A stretch of 32,344 nt of DNA from Cyanobacteria bacterium RYN_339 (GCA_028287685.1 JAQBPE010000206.1:1-32344); one strand, 5' to 3'; positions 1 to 8,380 are shown, counted from the first letter of the stretch. Numbers and translations are program-made. The notes: generated by a model not told the origin, from the sequence alone.

Positions 1-201
1 GGGCAGGTGCAGCTCCGGCGGCCACAGCCCCACCGCGGCGAGCTGGCGGTGCAGATGGCGCAACTTGGCGGGCGGGTGGCTCGCGATGAAGTCGTTCCAG
101 TCCTCCTCCATGAGCAGGCAGTACTCGCCGAAGAGCCGCATGGCTTCTTCGTACTTGTAACGGCCAAGCAGCAGGTGCACGGCACGGTCGCGATCCATCA
201 T
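1..201 (-). CDS. Hypothetical protein, 3' end beyond window
   Basis: An open frame reads leftward from ATG codons at 201 and 198 to the window edge without a stop, giving the first 67 residues. A GGAGGA Shine-Dalgarno sits about 9 bases before the ATG at 201, which supports the start. The visible protein is charged and rich in aromatic residues (RYKYEEAMRLF, EEDWNDFIASHPP), soluble-looking, with no signal peptide or membrane segment. I recognise no family. The gene diverges from the amidohydrolase-like gene at 263, and the 61-base space between them holds an inverted repeat. The rest of the gene lies outside the window, so no function is offered. Confidence 0.65.
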   Translation of the reverse strand, partial: MMDRDRAVHLLLGRYKYEEAMRLFGEYCLLMEEDWNDFIASHPPAKLRHLHRQLAAVGLWPPELHLP

Positions 202-232
202 ATGCGGGGGTCCTCCCAGGGGGCAGTTTTTT

Positions 233-254
233 TATACCCCGCATCCAGGGTATA
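233..254. repeat. Inverted repeat between divergent genes
   Basis: TATACCC at 233-239 is repeated inverted as GGGTATA at 248-254 with 8 bases between, a perfect 7-base match. The right arm overlaps the -10 box proposed for the gene at 263. The left arm read on the minus strand gives TATAAA, a possible -10 for the gene at 201. It may be an operator controlling both genes, or simply two facing -10 boxes; the sequence does not decide. Confidence 0.5.
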
Positions 255-256
255 GG
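251..256 (+). promoter_or_regulatory. Candidate -10 box, leaderless start
   Basis: TATAGG ends exactly 6 bases before the ATG at 263, which places the expected transcription start on the A of the start codon. No clear -35 hexamer and no good Shine-Dalgarno are visible. The same geometry recurs at three other genes in the window. Confidence 0.45.
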
Positions 257-262
257 CGAGCC

Positions 263-943
263 ATGTTGACCTCTTTTCTACTGGCCACCGCCCTTTCCAT
301 CGATCCCTTGGCCTTGGGCCGCATGCAATGGGCCGGACCGGCGGGCGGTCTGGTGGTCGCCGCGCCGCATGGGGGCTTCGACCTGGATACGGACGAGATG
401 GCCCGCCAGGCCGCTTTGCTGGCCGGGGCGGGCTACCTGCTCGCCAGCGGCTACCGCACGCACGAGCATCCCTGGAACGTGAACCGGCCCACCGCGGGCG
501 TGGGCCTGGCACCCGACGCCGAAGCCCGCACGCCGGAAGCCGCCCGCGTCTTCGATGGCTACATGGCGCGCCTGGACGCGCTGCACCCGGCCCTGTACGT
601 GGAGCTGCACGGCAACAGCCGGCCGGAGAGCGCCGGCGCGATCGAGGTGGCGGCCAAGGGCATCCCGTTGGCGGCCCTGATCGCGCTGCAAGCCGACTTC
701 AAGCGCCGGTTGACGGGCTTCCCGGCCGGCTGCCCGCGCCTGCCCCTCGCGATCGAAGGCCTCCAGCCGATCCACTACCATGCCGAGGGCGCCAAGCAAG
801 GCGGCGCCTTCGCGCGCTTGCCCCACGCGCTGCAGCTGGAGATCCCACGCGCCGGGCGGCAGGATCCCCGTTGGCGGTCGGTCTACGCCAGCGCGCTGGG
901 CGCTAGCCTTTACCGGCTTTCGCTAGGGTCACGAGCCTTTTGA
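263..943 (+). CDS. N-formylglutamate amidohydrolase-like protein
   Basis: This 226-residue protein resembles the N-formylglutamate amidohydrolase family, zinc hydrolases that remove acyl groups from amino acids. The visible family-like elements are APHGG near residue 36 (probable metal His), a GYRTHEHPWNVNRPT stretch around 64-77, YVELHGN around 112-118 (second probable metal His116), and a late LEIPRAGR. The N-terminus (LTSFLLATALS) is hydrophobic but lacks positive charge, so export is uncertain. The ATG at 263 has no convincing Shine-Dalgarno but follows a TATAGG box by 6 bases. The 3' end overlaps the convergent lipoprotein gene by 41 bases. The family assignment rests on motifs only; substrate is unknown. 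Confidence 0.5.
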   Translation: MLTSFLLATALSIDPLALGRMQWAGPAGGLVVAAPHGGFDLDTDEMARQAALLAGAGYLLASGYRTHEHPWNVNRPTAGVGLAPDAEARTPEAARVFDGYMARLDALHPALYVELHGNSRPESAGAIEVAAKGIPLAALIALQADFKRRLTGFPAGCPRLPLAIEGLQPIHYHAEGAKQGGAFARLPHALQLEIPRAGRQDPRWRSVYASALGASLYRLSLGSRAF

Positions 944-2399
944 GCTCTGCCTCCATGGCGGGCAACACCGGGCTGTCCTTGCCGTAGGCCGCCTGGATCG
1001 CGGCGAGCTCGATGCCCAAATTGGCGCGCAGGAAGGTGTCGAGCGCGGTCGCGCCGATCTTGAAGTCCGGGTCGCTCAGCACGTCGCCGAACGCCAGCCC
1101 GTCCGTCAGGCTGTTGCCGTTCGGGTTGGCCAGGATGCCGCGGATCAAGAAGTCGTCAAAGTCGGACGGCTTGCGGATGGGCCACTTCTGGTCCGCATCG
1201 CGCAGGTAAGGCTTGGCGGCGAAGTAAGCCTCCGGATCCCGGCCGGCCAGCCGCTCGGCCTCCATGATTTCGCCCACCCTCTCGCGCAGCTTCCGCAGCA
1301 CCCCGAGGACGTCTTCGACCACCAGCCCGGGCTGCGCCGGCCGTTCGGCACCCTTGACCGGGAAGGGCTGCGACGTGGCCGAGCGCACCTCTTCCACCTT
1401 CACGGGGGCCAGGGCCATGTCCGTCAGGCGCAGGGCGATCGCCAGCTTGGTGGCCAGGGGCAGGCTGCCCCCATCCAGCGCCTTGAAGGCGTCAGACAGC
1501 CGCTTCTGGGCGGCAAGGTATTCGTCGCGGCGCTCCTGGTTGACGGCCGTCAGGTAGGCGTCGTCCACGAAGGTCTCGCCCTCCGGCGGCTCGAAGGTGT
1601 GCAACGTGCGCTTGGTGAGCTGCAGGCGGATGTCGTTGGCAACTTGCGCGCTGTCTTCGTCGAGGGCGAGCGGGCCGCCCAGGCTGCTGGCCAGCAAGGT
1701 GGTTTGCAGCCGTGGATCCGCGCCTTCGCGGGGCACACCAACCACGCGTACGCCTGTGGCTATATCTGCGGGCAAGAATATATGGAAGGCGCCGGCCTCG
1801 TCCGTGACCACGCCGAAGGCAGGCCTGCCTTGGTCGTCCTCGCCCAGCTTCAGCAACTTGCCGCTGGCGAGGTCCACCACGCCCAGCGCCAGGCCGCCCG
1901 CGGGCAGCACGGCGCCGAAGCCGGGGTCGGCGGGCGCCTCCAGCAGGCCCCACTTCACCTTGCCGGTCAGGCCGGCCCCGTTGCCGGAGATGATGCCCCC
2001 ACCGTTCTCGGAGATGATCCCGCCGCCATTCTCGGAGATGATGCGGTTCCCGTCCCCCAGGATCAGGTTGGAACCGTTGTGGGCGATCAGCGAGGCATCG
2101 CCAAGCTGCAGGGCGTTCGCGCCGTTGGAGGCGATGATCTTGCCGCCGGCACGCTGCAAGGCGTACCCCGCGTCCAGGGCGACGGTGCCGGAAACCTCGC
2201 GGATGGCCCCTGCCGGCTTGCGCAACGCGCCGGTGGCGTTGCCCGTGGGCCCTGCCGCCGGGGCCATGCTGGCGCCGACGGTCGGAAGCTCGGGGTGAGC
2301 CGCCGCCGCCTTCTTGGGAGGGTCCGCCAAGGGGGTGCCCCGGCAGGCGGCGAGCAGGGCGCACGCGCAGATCAACGAGGGCAAACGTCGGATGGACAT
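903..2399 (-). CDS. Asn-Gly repeat lipoprotein, paralog 4 of tandem set
   Basis: A 498-residue predicted lipoprotein. Start chosen at the ATG at 2399 because GGAGGAG lies about 6 bases upstream and the next residues form a signal peptide ending in LLAAC (lipobox Cys19). The order is: signal peptide; Pro/Ala-rich spacer; a conserved segment EVSGTVALDAGYAL; a repeat zone with IISENGGG units; the linker GLTGKVKWGLL; a beta-rich segment (LGVVDLASGKLL, then AGAFHIFLP) resembling a carboxypeptidase-regulatory/transthyretin-like fold; and a helical C-terminal domain containing YFAAKPYL and IRKPSDFDDFLIRGILANP, shared with the three upstream paralogs. It is the last gene of the run, 41 bases after the preceding gene. 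Function unknown; location on a membrane surface is inferred from the lipobox. Confidence 0.8.
   Translation of the reverse strand: MSIRRLPSLICACALLAACRGTPLADPPKKAAAAHPELPTVGASMAPAAGPTGNATGALRKPAGAIREVSGTVALDAGYALQRAGGKIIASNGANALQLGDASLIAHNGSNLILGDGNRIISENGGGIISENGGGIISGNGAGLTGKVKWGLLEAPADPGFGAVLPAGGLALGVVDLASGKLLKLGEDDQGRPAFGVVTDEAGAFHIFLPADIATGVRVVGVPREGADPRLQTTLLASSLGGPLALDEDSAQVANDIRLQLTKRTLHTFEPPEGETFVDDAYLTAVNQERRDEYLAAQKRLSDAFKALDGGSLPLATKLAIALRLTDMALAPVKVEEVRSATSQPFPVKGAERPAQPGLVVEDVLGVLRKLRERVGEIMEAERLAGRDPEAYFAAKPYLRDADQKWPIRKPSDFDDFLIRGILANPNGNSLTDGLAFGDVLSDPDFKIGATALDTFLRANLGIELAAIQAAYGKDSPVLPAMEAELKRLVTLAKAGKG
1978..2153 (-). repeat. Asn-Gly octapeptide repeats, paralog 4
   Basis: Coding repeats within the lipoprotein: loosely matching units (IIASNGAN, LIAHNGSN, LILGDGNR) followed by two IISENGGG units and IISGNGAG. 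Codons differ between units, so this is an old repeat, not a recent DNA duplication. Confidence 0.8.
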
Positions 2400-2440
2400 G
2401 CGATCTCCTCCAGGATGCTTACCCGGAACCCCTGCCCGCT

Positions 2441-3853
2441 TCACCGCTTGGCTTCGGCCTCCAGCACGGCCAGCACCTCCGGCAGCAACGGCTTGTCCGT
2501 GCTGTAGGTGAGCCTCGCCAGCTCCAACGCGACGGCCAGCTGGCTTTCGATCAGGAGGTTCAGCGGATCGCCCACGATGATGACGTCCGGGTCGTGGAAG
2601 ACCTTCGACGCCGCCTTGGGCGCCTCGACGCCGCTCAGGTTGGGGTTCGCCAGCACGCCGCGGATCAGGAAGTCGTCGAAATCCGAGGGCTTGCGGATGG
2701 CATACGACTCCTGGTCCCGGGCCGCCGCATCCTTGATGTAGGCCTTGGCGGCGAAGTACGCCGAGGGGTCCTTGCCCAGGGAGGCTTGCTTCGCCATGAC
2801 CTCACCCACCCGCACGCGCAGCGCTTGCATCACCTCGCGCGAGGCGTCCATGGCCGGTTTCTGGCCCGAGGTCGTGACAATGCCCTCCAGATCGGTGTGG
2901 GCCAGCACCACGTCCGCCATCCGGTAGGCTATTCGCAAATTTTTCTCGCGCGTGAATCCCGAAACTTGCAGGTCGGCGAACCGTTCCCGGAACTTGTTCA
3001 GGCCCGCATCCACGTCCGCCCGGAGCTTGTCGTCCAGCAAGGCGTAGAATGGCTCGTTCGGCACCGGCTCCCCGGGCTTCTTCACCATCATCCGGTAGTT
3101 CTGGATCGCGATCACGCTGCGCACGATGTTGGCGACCTGGGGCGTGTCTTCGTCCAAGGTGGCGCTGGTGCCGGGCCGGCTGGTGATGAGGTTGGTTTGC
3201 AGGCGTGGGTCTTCGCTGCCCACGGCCACCACGCGCACGCTGGTCTTGGTGCCGGGCGGCAGGAAGGCGCGGTAGGCGCCCGCGCTGTTGGTGACGATCG
3301 CCTTGGCCGGGTTGCCGTCGGCGCCGCGACCCACCTCCAGCAGCTGGCCCGTCAGGAGGTCCACCACGCCCAGCGTCAGGCCTGCCGCCGGCAGCACGGT
3401 GCCGATCGTGGGCAAGGGTTCCGCGGCCAGCAGGCCGAAGTCCTTCGTCTGCGACACCAGCGCCGGCCCGTCCTTGGTCTGCGAGACCAGGCCCGCGGCG
3501 TGGTCGGAGATGATCGTCCCGCCGTTGTTGCTGATGATGTTGCCGCCGTTGTTGGCCACCAACGCGGCGTCGCCCAGCTGCAGCACGCTGGCGCCGTTGT
3601 TGGTGATCAGGGTGGCGCCGCCCTGTGCCACGGCGTAGCTGGCCTCCAACTGGACCGTGCCCGCGATCTCCAGCGCGTTGCCGGCCGGCCGCTGCAACAG
3701 GCCGCCGGGCGCGGGGACGGGCGTGGCCGTCGCGCTCGGCTTGGCCGAGGCCCGCTTGGGGCCGGTGGTGCTGGTGGTGACCGGTGCCGGGTTGGTGCAG
3801 GCGACCAGCAGAACGCCCAGGGCGATCAACGTAGTCAGGCGGGATGGCTTCAT
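2441..3853 (-). CDS. Asn-Gly repeat lipoprotein, paralog 3 of tandem set
   Basis: A 470-residue predicted lipoprotein. The ATG at 3853 overlaps the stop of the upstream paralog as ATGA, indicating translational coupling; a GGAGG lies about a dozen bases upstream. The signal peptide ends in LLVAC (Cys19). Then come a Thr/Pro/Ala-rich spacer, EIAGTVQLEASYAV, the units LITNNGAS, LVANNGGN, IISNNGGT and IISDHAAG, and a linker in which VSQTKD occurs twice in place of the GLTxKVK seen in relatives. The beta-rich segment (LTLGVVDLLTGQLLEVG, GAYRAFLPPG) and the C-terminal helical domain with YFAAKAYI and IRKPSDFDDFLIRGVLANP follow. Divergence within the repeat and linker suggests freedom in length there, with the C-terminal domain conserved. 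Function unknown. Confidence 0.8.
   Translation of the reverse strand: MKPSRLTTLIALGVLLVACTNPAPVTTSTTGPKRASAKPSATATPVPAPGGLLQRPAGNALEIAGTVQLEASYAVAQGGATLITNNGASVLQLGDAALVANNGGNIISNNGGTIISDHAAGLVSQTKDGPALVSQTKDFGLLAAEPLPTIGTVLPAAGLTLGVVDLLTGQLLEVGRGADGNPAKAIVTNSAGAYRAFLPPGTKTSVRVVAVGSEDPRLQTNLITSRPGTSATLDEDTPQVANIVRSVIAIQNYRMMVKKPGEPVPNEPFYALLDDKLRADVDAGLNKFRERFADLQVSGFTREKNLRIAYRMADVVLAHTDLEGIVTTSGQKPAMDASREVMQALRVRVGEVMAKQASLGKDPSAYFAAKAYIKDAAARDQESYAIRKPSDFDDFLIRGVLANPNLSGVEAPKAASKVFHDPDVIIVGDPLNLLIESQLAVALELARLTYSTDKPLLPEVLAVLEAEAKR
3435..3625 (-). repeat. Asn-Gly repeats and duplicated VSQTKD linker
   Basis: Four 8-residue Asn-Gly units followed by two copies of a VSQTKD-containing segment encoded around 3441-3490. 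The duplicated segment is peculiar to this paralog. Confidence 0.75.
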
Positions 3854-5283
3854 GGCTGGGCGGCGACCTCCAAGGCGATCAACATGTCCGGCAGGGCGGG
3901 GTTCTCCGTGCTGTACGCATGCCGGAACAGCTCGATCCCTACGCTCAGCTGGCACTCGATCATGGTGTTCAAGGTATTTTCGTCCTTCACGCGCACGTCC
4001 GGGTCGTTGAAGACCTTGGCCGCCTCCAGCGGGGCGTCCAACCCGGAAAGGGCCGGGTTCCCCAGAATCCCTCTGATCAAGAAGTCATCGAAGTCCGCCG
4101 GCTTCTTGATGGTATAGCTGACGTGATCGCGGGCTTCCGCCTTCGTGATGTAGGGCTTGGCGGCGAAGTACGCCGAGGGATCTCCCCCTTGGGCCGCCTG
4201 GCGGGCCATGACCTCGCCGATGTGCACGCGCAGCGCCCGCAGCACGTCGCGGAGGCCCTGCACCGCCGGCTGCTTGCCGGAGGTGCTGGGGATGGACTCC
4301 AGGTCCATGTGGGCCAACACCACGTCGGCCAGGCGGTAGGCGATCCGCAGGCGCTTGGCGTCGGGCATGTCCTTCACGTGCAACGCCTCGTAGCGGGCCA
4401 CGATCTGCTTCAGCCCGTTGTCGACGTCCACGCGCTCTTGGGGGTCCAGCAGCGCCATCAGCTGGGCGTCCTTGGCTTCCTCGGCGGCGCCGCGGGTCGC
4501 CAGCCGGAAGAAGTTCGTGCCCATGATGCTGCGCACATCGTTGGCGACCTGGGCCGTGTCCTCGTTCAGCTCGTCGGCGGTGCCCGGGTGGCTGGTGACC
4601 AGCGTCGTCTGCAGGCGCGGATCGGCGCTGCCCACGGCCACCACGCGCACCGTGGTCTTGGCCGAGGCTGGTACGAAGATGCGGTACTTGCCCTCGCTGT
4701 TGGTGATGATGGCCTGCGCGGGCCTGCCACCCGCGTCCTGGCCCAGCGTCAGCAACTTGCCCGTGAGCAAGTCGACCACGCCCAGCGTCAGGCCGGCCGC
4801 TGGCACCACCGTGCCGATCGTGGGCGCGGCGTCGGCCAGCAACCCGCGCTTCACCTTGCTGGTCAGCCCGCCGCCGTTGTCGGAAATGATACCGCCACCG
4901 TTGTCGGAGATGATGCCACCCCCGTTGTCGCTGATGATGCCGCCACCGTTGTCGGAGATGATGGCACCTCCGTTGTCGCTGATGATGTTGCCGCCGTTGT
5001 TGGCGATCAGCGAGGCGTTGCCGAGCTGGAGGATGCTGGAGCCATTGTTGGAGAGGATCTTGCCGCCGCCGACGGTAACGGCGTAGCTGGCCTCCATCAG
5101 CACGGACCCGGCCAGCTCCACCACGCCCGTGGCCGGGCGCTTCAGTGCGCCACCCGTGGGGGCGGTCGTGGCAGCGGCCTTGGCCGTGGGCGCGGGCGTG
5201 GCACGCTTGGCGGTGGTGGACGTTGGCGCGCCGGGTGCGCAGGCCACCACCAGGAGCGCCGCCAGCCAAACGTGGTGACGCAT
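3850..5283 (-). CDS. Asn-Gly repeat lipoprotein, paralog 2 of tandem set
   Basis: A 477-residue predicted lipoprotein and the best example of the repeat. The ATG at 5283 follows the upstream stop after a single base. The signal peptide MRHHVWLAALLVVAC ends in a lipobox (Cys15). Next are a Thr/Ala/Pro spacer, ELAGSVLMEASYAV, the units ILSNNGSS, LIANNGGN and five units of IISDNGG(G/A), the linker GLTSKVKRGLL, a beta-rich segment (LTLGVVDLLTGKLLTLG, GKYRIFVP, RVVAVGSADPRLQT), and the shared helical domain with YFAAKPYI and IKKPADFDDFLIRGILGNP. Its stop codon overlaps the next start (ATGA). Surface or periplasmic location is inferred; no catalytic motif is visible. Confidence 0.82.
   Translation of the reverse strand: MRHHVWLAALLVVACAPGAPTSTTAKRATPAPTAKAAATTAPTGGALKRPATGVVELAGSVLMEASYAVTVGGGKILSNNGSSILQLGNASLIANNGGNIISDNGGAIISDNGGGIISDNGGGIISDNGGGIISDNGGGLTSKVKRGLLADAAPTIGTVVPAAGLTLGVVDLLTGKLLTLGQDAGGRPAQAIITNSEGKYRIFVPASAKTTVRVVAVGSADPRLQTTLVTSHPGTADELNEDTAQVANDVRSIMGTNFFRLATRGAAEEAKDAQLMALLDPQERVDVDNGLKQIVARYEALHVKDMPDAKRLRIAYRLADVVLAHMDLESIPSTSGKQPAVQGLRDVLRALRVHIGEVMARQAAQGGDPSAYFAAKPYITKAEARDHVSYTIKKPADFDDFLIRGILGNPALSGLDAPLEAAKVFNDPDVRVKDENTLNTMIECQLSVGIELFRHAYSTENPALPDMLIALEVAAQP
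4868..5073 (-). repeat. Five IISDNGGG units, paralog 2
   Basis: The longest regular run in the window: five 24-base units coding IISDNGG(G/A), preceded by two looser units. The Ser codons run AGC, TCC, AGC, TCC, TCC in coding order, and Gly codons also vary, so protein sequence is conserved while DNA is not. The alternation would also fit duplication of a 48-base pair of units. Confidence 0.85.
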
Positions 5284-5284
5284 G

Positions 5285-6700
5285 TCAGCCACCCAGGGCG
5301 AGCCGGAGGACTTCCTCGACGGCCTTCGAACCCTTGGCTTCACCCGCGTACATGTACTCGGCGATCGCCCGCGAGTTGCCCCGCACGGAGGCCACCAACA
5401 GGGGCGCTTGCTCGAGCGACAGGCCCAGCTCCGGGTCCAAAATCAAGGTCTGCAGGTGCCCGGTAACCTCGGCCTCGTCGAAGGCGGGGTTTGCCAGCAC
5501 GCCGCGCACCAGCACGGTGTTGACGTCCGAGGGCTTGCGGATCGCCGCGGGCGGGTCCAGCGTTGCGTTGATCCGGATCATTTCCGGCGCGGCCGCGAAG
5601 TGCGCTTCCGGATCAAGGCCGCGGTCGACCAGGCCTTGCATCAGCTTCGCGGCCTGGAGCGCGTTCGTCCGCAGGACCTCCTTGATGCCCTCCGCCGCGG
5701 ACTGCTCGGGAACTTCGAGGGTGCCGTCGATGCCGTTGTAGGTGCGGACCTGCTCGAGCGGCACGCTGGCCAAGACGGCGTCGGCCATCCGATCCGCCAC
5801 CTCGCGGCGACGCCCCGCCGACAGGCCTTGCCAGCCGAGCTTTTTGCACGATTCCAGCAGCCGCAGCCGGCCCGCCTTCGTGACCGCCAACATCTCCTTG
5901 GGCATCCAGTCCAACGCGACGCTCGTGGTGACCGCGTCGGGCGTGGAACCGAGCAACCGGAGGATCGTGGTGGCGGTGGTGTCATGGTTGTACTGCGCAC
6001 TGCTCGTGCTGACGTCGTCGAGGTCGACGACGGCCCCGCCTGCCACCAGTTGCTGGACCGATAGCCGCTCGTCGGCCGGGCCGGGCGGCGTGGCGACCAC
6101 GCGCAACGTTTGCGTTTCGCTCGTGGCCAGGTACAGCTTGTACTTGCCCGCGTCGTCCGTTTTGACGCTGGTAACGGCGGCGCCCTGCGCGTCCAGCCCC
6201 AACGTCAGGTCCTTGCCGTCGGCCAAGTTCACGACGCGCACGGTCAGGCCGGCGGCCGGCAGCACGGTCCCGATCGGCGGCGCGGTTTCGGCCAGCAAGG
6301 CGCGGGAGCGGCTTACGGCCGAGCCGCCGTTGTTGGCGATCACGGAGCCGCCGTTGTTGGCAATGACGCCGGCGCCGTTGTCGCTAATGATGCTGCCGCC
6401 ATTGTTGGCGACCACGCCGGCCAGTTGCAAGACGGAGCCGCCATTGTTCGAGACGATGTGGGCACCCGCCCGCGCCACGGCGTAGTTGCCATCCAGCAGC
6501 ACGGTGCCGGTGACCTCGCGGACGTCACCCAGGGGCTTCTGCAAGCCGACCGCCGCCACCACGAGCGGGGTGGGCGTGGCTGCGCCCGGCGACGCCTTGG
6601 CTGTCGCCACCTTCGCGGGAACACCCGTGCCGGGTTTCCCGGCACAGGCAAGCGTCACCATGACGGTGGCCGCGGGCAGCAGCCACCTCGAGCGTCCCAC
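5285..6700 (-). CDS. Asn-Gly repeat lipoprotein, paralog 1 of tandem set
   Basis: A 471-residue predicted lipoprotein starting at GTG (6700), 6 bases after the stop of the ABC-F gene; no in-frame ATG precedes the signal peptide. The signal sequence ends in VTLAC (Cys19). The conserved order is EVTGTVLLDGNYAV, Asn-Gly units (IVSNNGGS, VVANNGGS, IISDNGAG, VIANNGGS twice), a shortened linker SRSRALLAE, a beta-rich segment (LTVRVVNLADGKDLTLG, GKYKLYLA, TLRVVATPPG) and a C-terminal helical domain with HFAAAPEM and IRKPSDVNTVLVRGVLANP. It is the most divergent of the four paralogs and lacks the GLTxKVK motif. Position directly after the ATPase gene implies cotranscription. Confidence 0.8.
   Translation of the reverse strand: MGRSRWLLPAATVMVTLACAGKPGTGVPAKVATAKASPGAATPTPLVVAAVGLQKPLGDVREVTGTVLLDGNYAVARAGAHIVSNNGGSVLQLAGVVANNGGSIISDNGAGVIANNGGSVIANNGGSAVSRSRALLAETAPPIGTVLPAAGLTVRVVNLADGKDLTLGLDAQGAAVTSVKTDDAGKYKLYLATSETQTLRVVATPPGPADERLSVQQLVAGGAVVDLDDVSTSSAQYNHDTTATTILRLLGSTPDAVTTSVALDWMPKEMLAVTKAGRLRLLESCKKLGWQGLSAGRRREVADRMADAVLASVPLEQVRTYNGIDGTLEVPEQSAAEGIKEVLRTNALQAAKLMQGLVDRGLDPEAHFAAAPEMIRINATLDPPAAIRKPSDVNTVLVRGVLANPAFDEAEVTGHLQTLILDPELGLSLEQAPLLVASVRGNSRAIAEYMYAGEAKGSKAVEEVLRLALGG
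6317..6460 (-). repeat. Asn-Gly repeats, paralog 1
   Basis: Five or six units in this paralog, mostly of the ANNGGS type rather than SDNGGG, interrupted by the non-repeat LQLAG that is shared with paralogs 2-4. Confidence 0.75.
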
Positions 6701-6706
6701 TCTCGC

Positions 6707-8347
6707 CTAGCCCACGCGGAGCGTGTGCTCCGACCCCGGGAACTTGTTGCCGTTCTTGTCCAGGAAGTACTGCAACCCGCCCAGGTATTCCGTGGCGTGG
6801 CCGTGGTCGAGCACGATCACCTTGCTCGCGATCTCGCGCAGGAAGTGGCGGTCGTGGGACACGAAGATGATCGTGCCTTCGAAGCGCATCAAGGCCTCCA
6901 ACAAGATCTCGCGGGTCTTCATGTCGAGGTGGTTCGTGGGCTCGTCCATGATCAGGAAGTTGCAAGGGTTGGCGATGATGCGTGCCAGCACCACGCGGGT
7001 CCGCTCGCCGCCGGACAGCACGCTGACCTTCTTCTCCACGTCGTCATTGGAGAAGAGCATGGAGCCCAGGATGTTCTGCACCACGCCGCGGCTCTGGGTC
7101 GGGATGACCTCCTGCACGGCGTCGAAGACCGTCTGGTCCTTGCCCAGGATCTCCGTCTGGTGCTGGGCGAAGTAGGCGGGGTAGAGGCTGGCGCCCAGCG
7201 AGCAATCGCCTTCGTCCGCCTTCAGCTCCTGCGCGATCATCTTCAGCAGCGTGCTCTTGCCCGCGCCGTTGATGCCCAACAGCGCGATGCGGTCGTTGCG
7301 CTTGATCGTGAAGTCGATGCCTTGCAGGATTGTCTTGTCGCCGTACGACTTGCCCACGCCCTTGATGGTCGCCACCACGTCGCCGCTGCGGGGCGCGTCG
7401 GGCCACATCAGCTTGACCGCGCGCGCCTCTTGGGGCACCTCGATGCGGTCCATCTTCTCGATCATCTTCACCCGGCTCTGCACCTGGGCCGCGTGGGAGG
7501 CGCGGGCCTTGAAGCGGGCGATGAACTCCTCTTCCTTGGCGAGCTTGTCGTCCTGGCGCTTGGCGGCAGCCTCCAGGTTGCTCATGCGCTGCGCCGTCTC
7601 CTTGGCGTAGAAGTCGTAGTTGCCGGAGTAGGTGTTGACCGTGCCGAACTCGATGGCCACGATCCGGTTGACCAGGCGGTTCATGAAGTCGCGGTCGTGG
7701 CTGGTCATGAAGATGGCGCCCTTGAAGCGGCCCAGGAACTCTTCGAGCCAGACGATCGATTCCAGGTCCAGGTGGTTGGTCGGCTCGTCCATCACCAGCG
7801 CGTCGGGCTGCTGCACCAAGACCTTCGCCAGCTCCACGCGCATGCGCCAGCCGCCGGAGAACTCCGTGATTTGGCGGTCGAAGTCGGAGTTCTTGTAGCC
7901 AAGACCGGCCAGGATCTCCTTGGCGCGCTGCTCGATGTCGTAGCCGCCGCGGGCCTCGAACAGCTCCTGGGCCTCGCCCAGCTGCTCGAGGATCTTCTCC
8001 ATCGCGTCGGCGTCCAGCTCCGGGTCGGACAGCTGCTCGCCGTACTTCTCGATGTCCACGCCCAGCGCGAGGATCTCCTTGCAGCCGGAGGTGGCGGCCT
8101 CCAGGACGGTTACGCCCTTCATCTCGCTCATGTCCTGCGAGAAGTAGCCCACCACGAACTTCTCGGGGATCGTGATGGTGCCTTCATCAGGCGTCTCTTC
8201 CTTGTTGATCAGGCGGAAGATCGTGGTCTTGCCGGAGCCGTTCGCGCCGACCAGCCCCACCCGGTCGCCGGGGTTGATCTGGAAGCTGCCGTCCTTGAAG
8301 AGGTACTTCTTGCCCTGGAACTTGGCGACGCCGGTTAACGCGATCAT
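6707..8347 (-). CDS. ABC-F family ATPase (ribosome-associated type)
   Basis: A 546-residue protein with two ABC ATPase domains and no membrane segments, the plan of the ABC-F family, whose members act at the ribosome on stalled or antibiotic-blocked translation. Domain 1 has Walker A GANGSGKT (34-41), signature FSGGWRMR and Walker B VMDEPTNHLD. Domain 2 has Walker A GINGAGKS, signature LSGGERTR and IMDEPTNHLD. Between them is a charged helical linker (interdomain arm) of about 80 residues. The ATG at 8347 has an AGG-type Shine-Dalgarno 5 bases upstream; the open frame extends far upstream but without family sequence. The gene heads the run of four lipoprotein genes. The exact subfamily cannot be fixed by eye, and resistance function is not implied. 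Confidence 0.92.
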   Translation of the reverse strand: MIALTGVAKFQGKKYLFKDGSFQINPGDRVGLVGANGSGKTTIFRLINKEETPDEGTITIPEKFVVGYFSQDMSEMKGVTVLEAATSGCKEILALGVDIEKYGEQLSDPELDADAMEKILEQLGEAQELFEARGGYDIEQRAKEILAGLGYKNSDFDRQITEFSGGWRMRVELAKVLVQQPDALVMDEPTNHLDLESIVWLEEFLGRFKGAIFMTSHDRDFMNRLVNRIVAIEFGTVNTYSGNYDFYAKETAQRMSNLEAAAKRQDDKLAKEEEFIARFKARASHAAQVQSRVKMIEKMDRIEVPQEARAVKLMWPDAPRSGDVVATIKGVGKSYGDKTILQGIDFTIKRNDRIALLGINGAGKSTLLKMIAQELKADEGDCSLGASLYPAYFAQHQTEILGKDQTVFDAVQEVIPTQSRGVVQNILGSMLFSNDDVEKKVSVLSGGERTRVVLARIIANPCNFLIMDEPTNHLDMKTREILLEALMRFEGTIIFVSHDRHFLREIASKVIVLDHGHATEYLGGLQYFLDKNGNKFPGSEHTLRVG

Positions 8348-8380
8348 GGACCTGCCTGCTTTCTCGTGGACTTTCTCCCT

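Noticed and set aside
4868..5073. Regular 24-base repeats that could be taken for a CRISPR or minisatellite
   Set aside because: The repeats keep frame with the lipoprotein, vary only at synonymous or conservative sites, and have no unique spacers.
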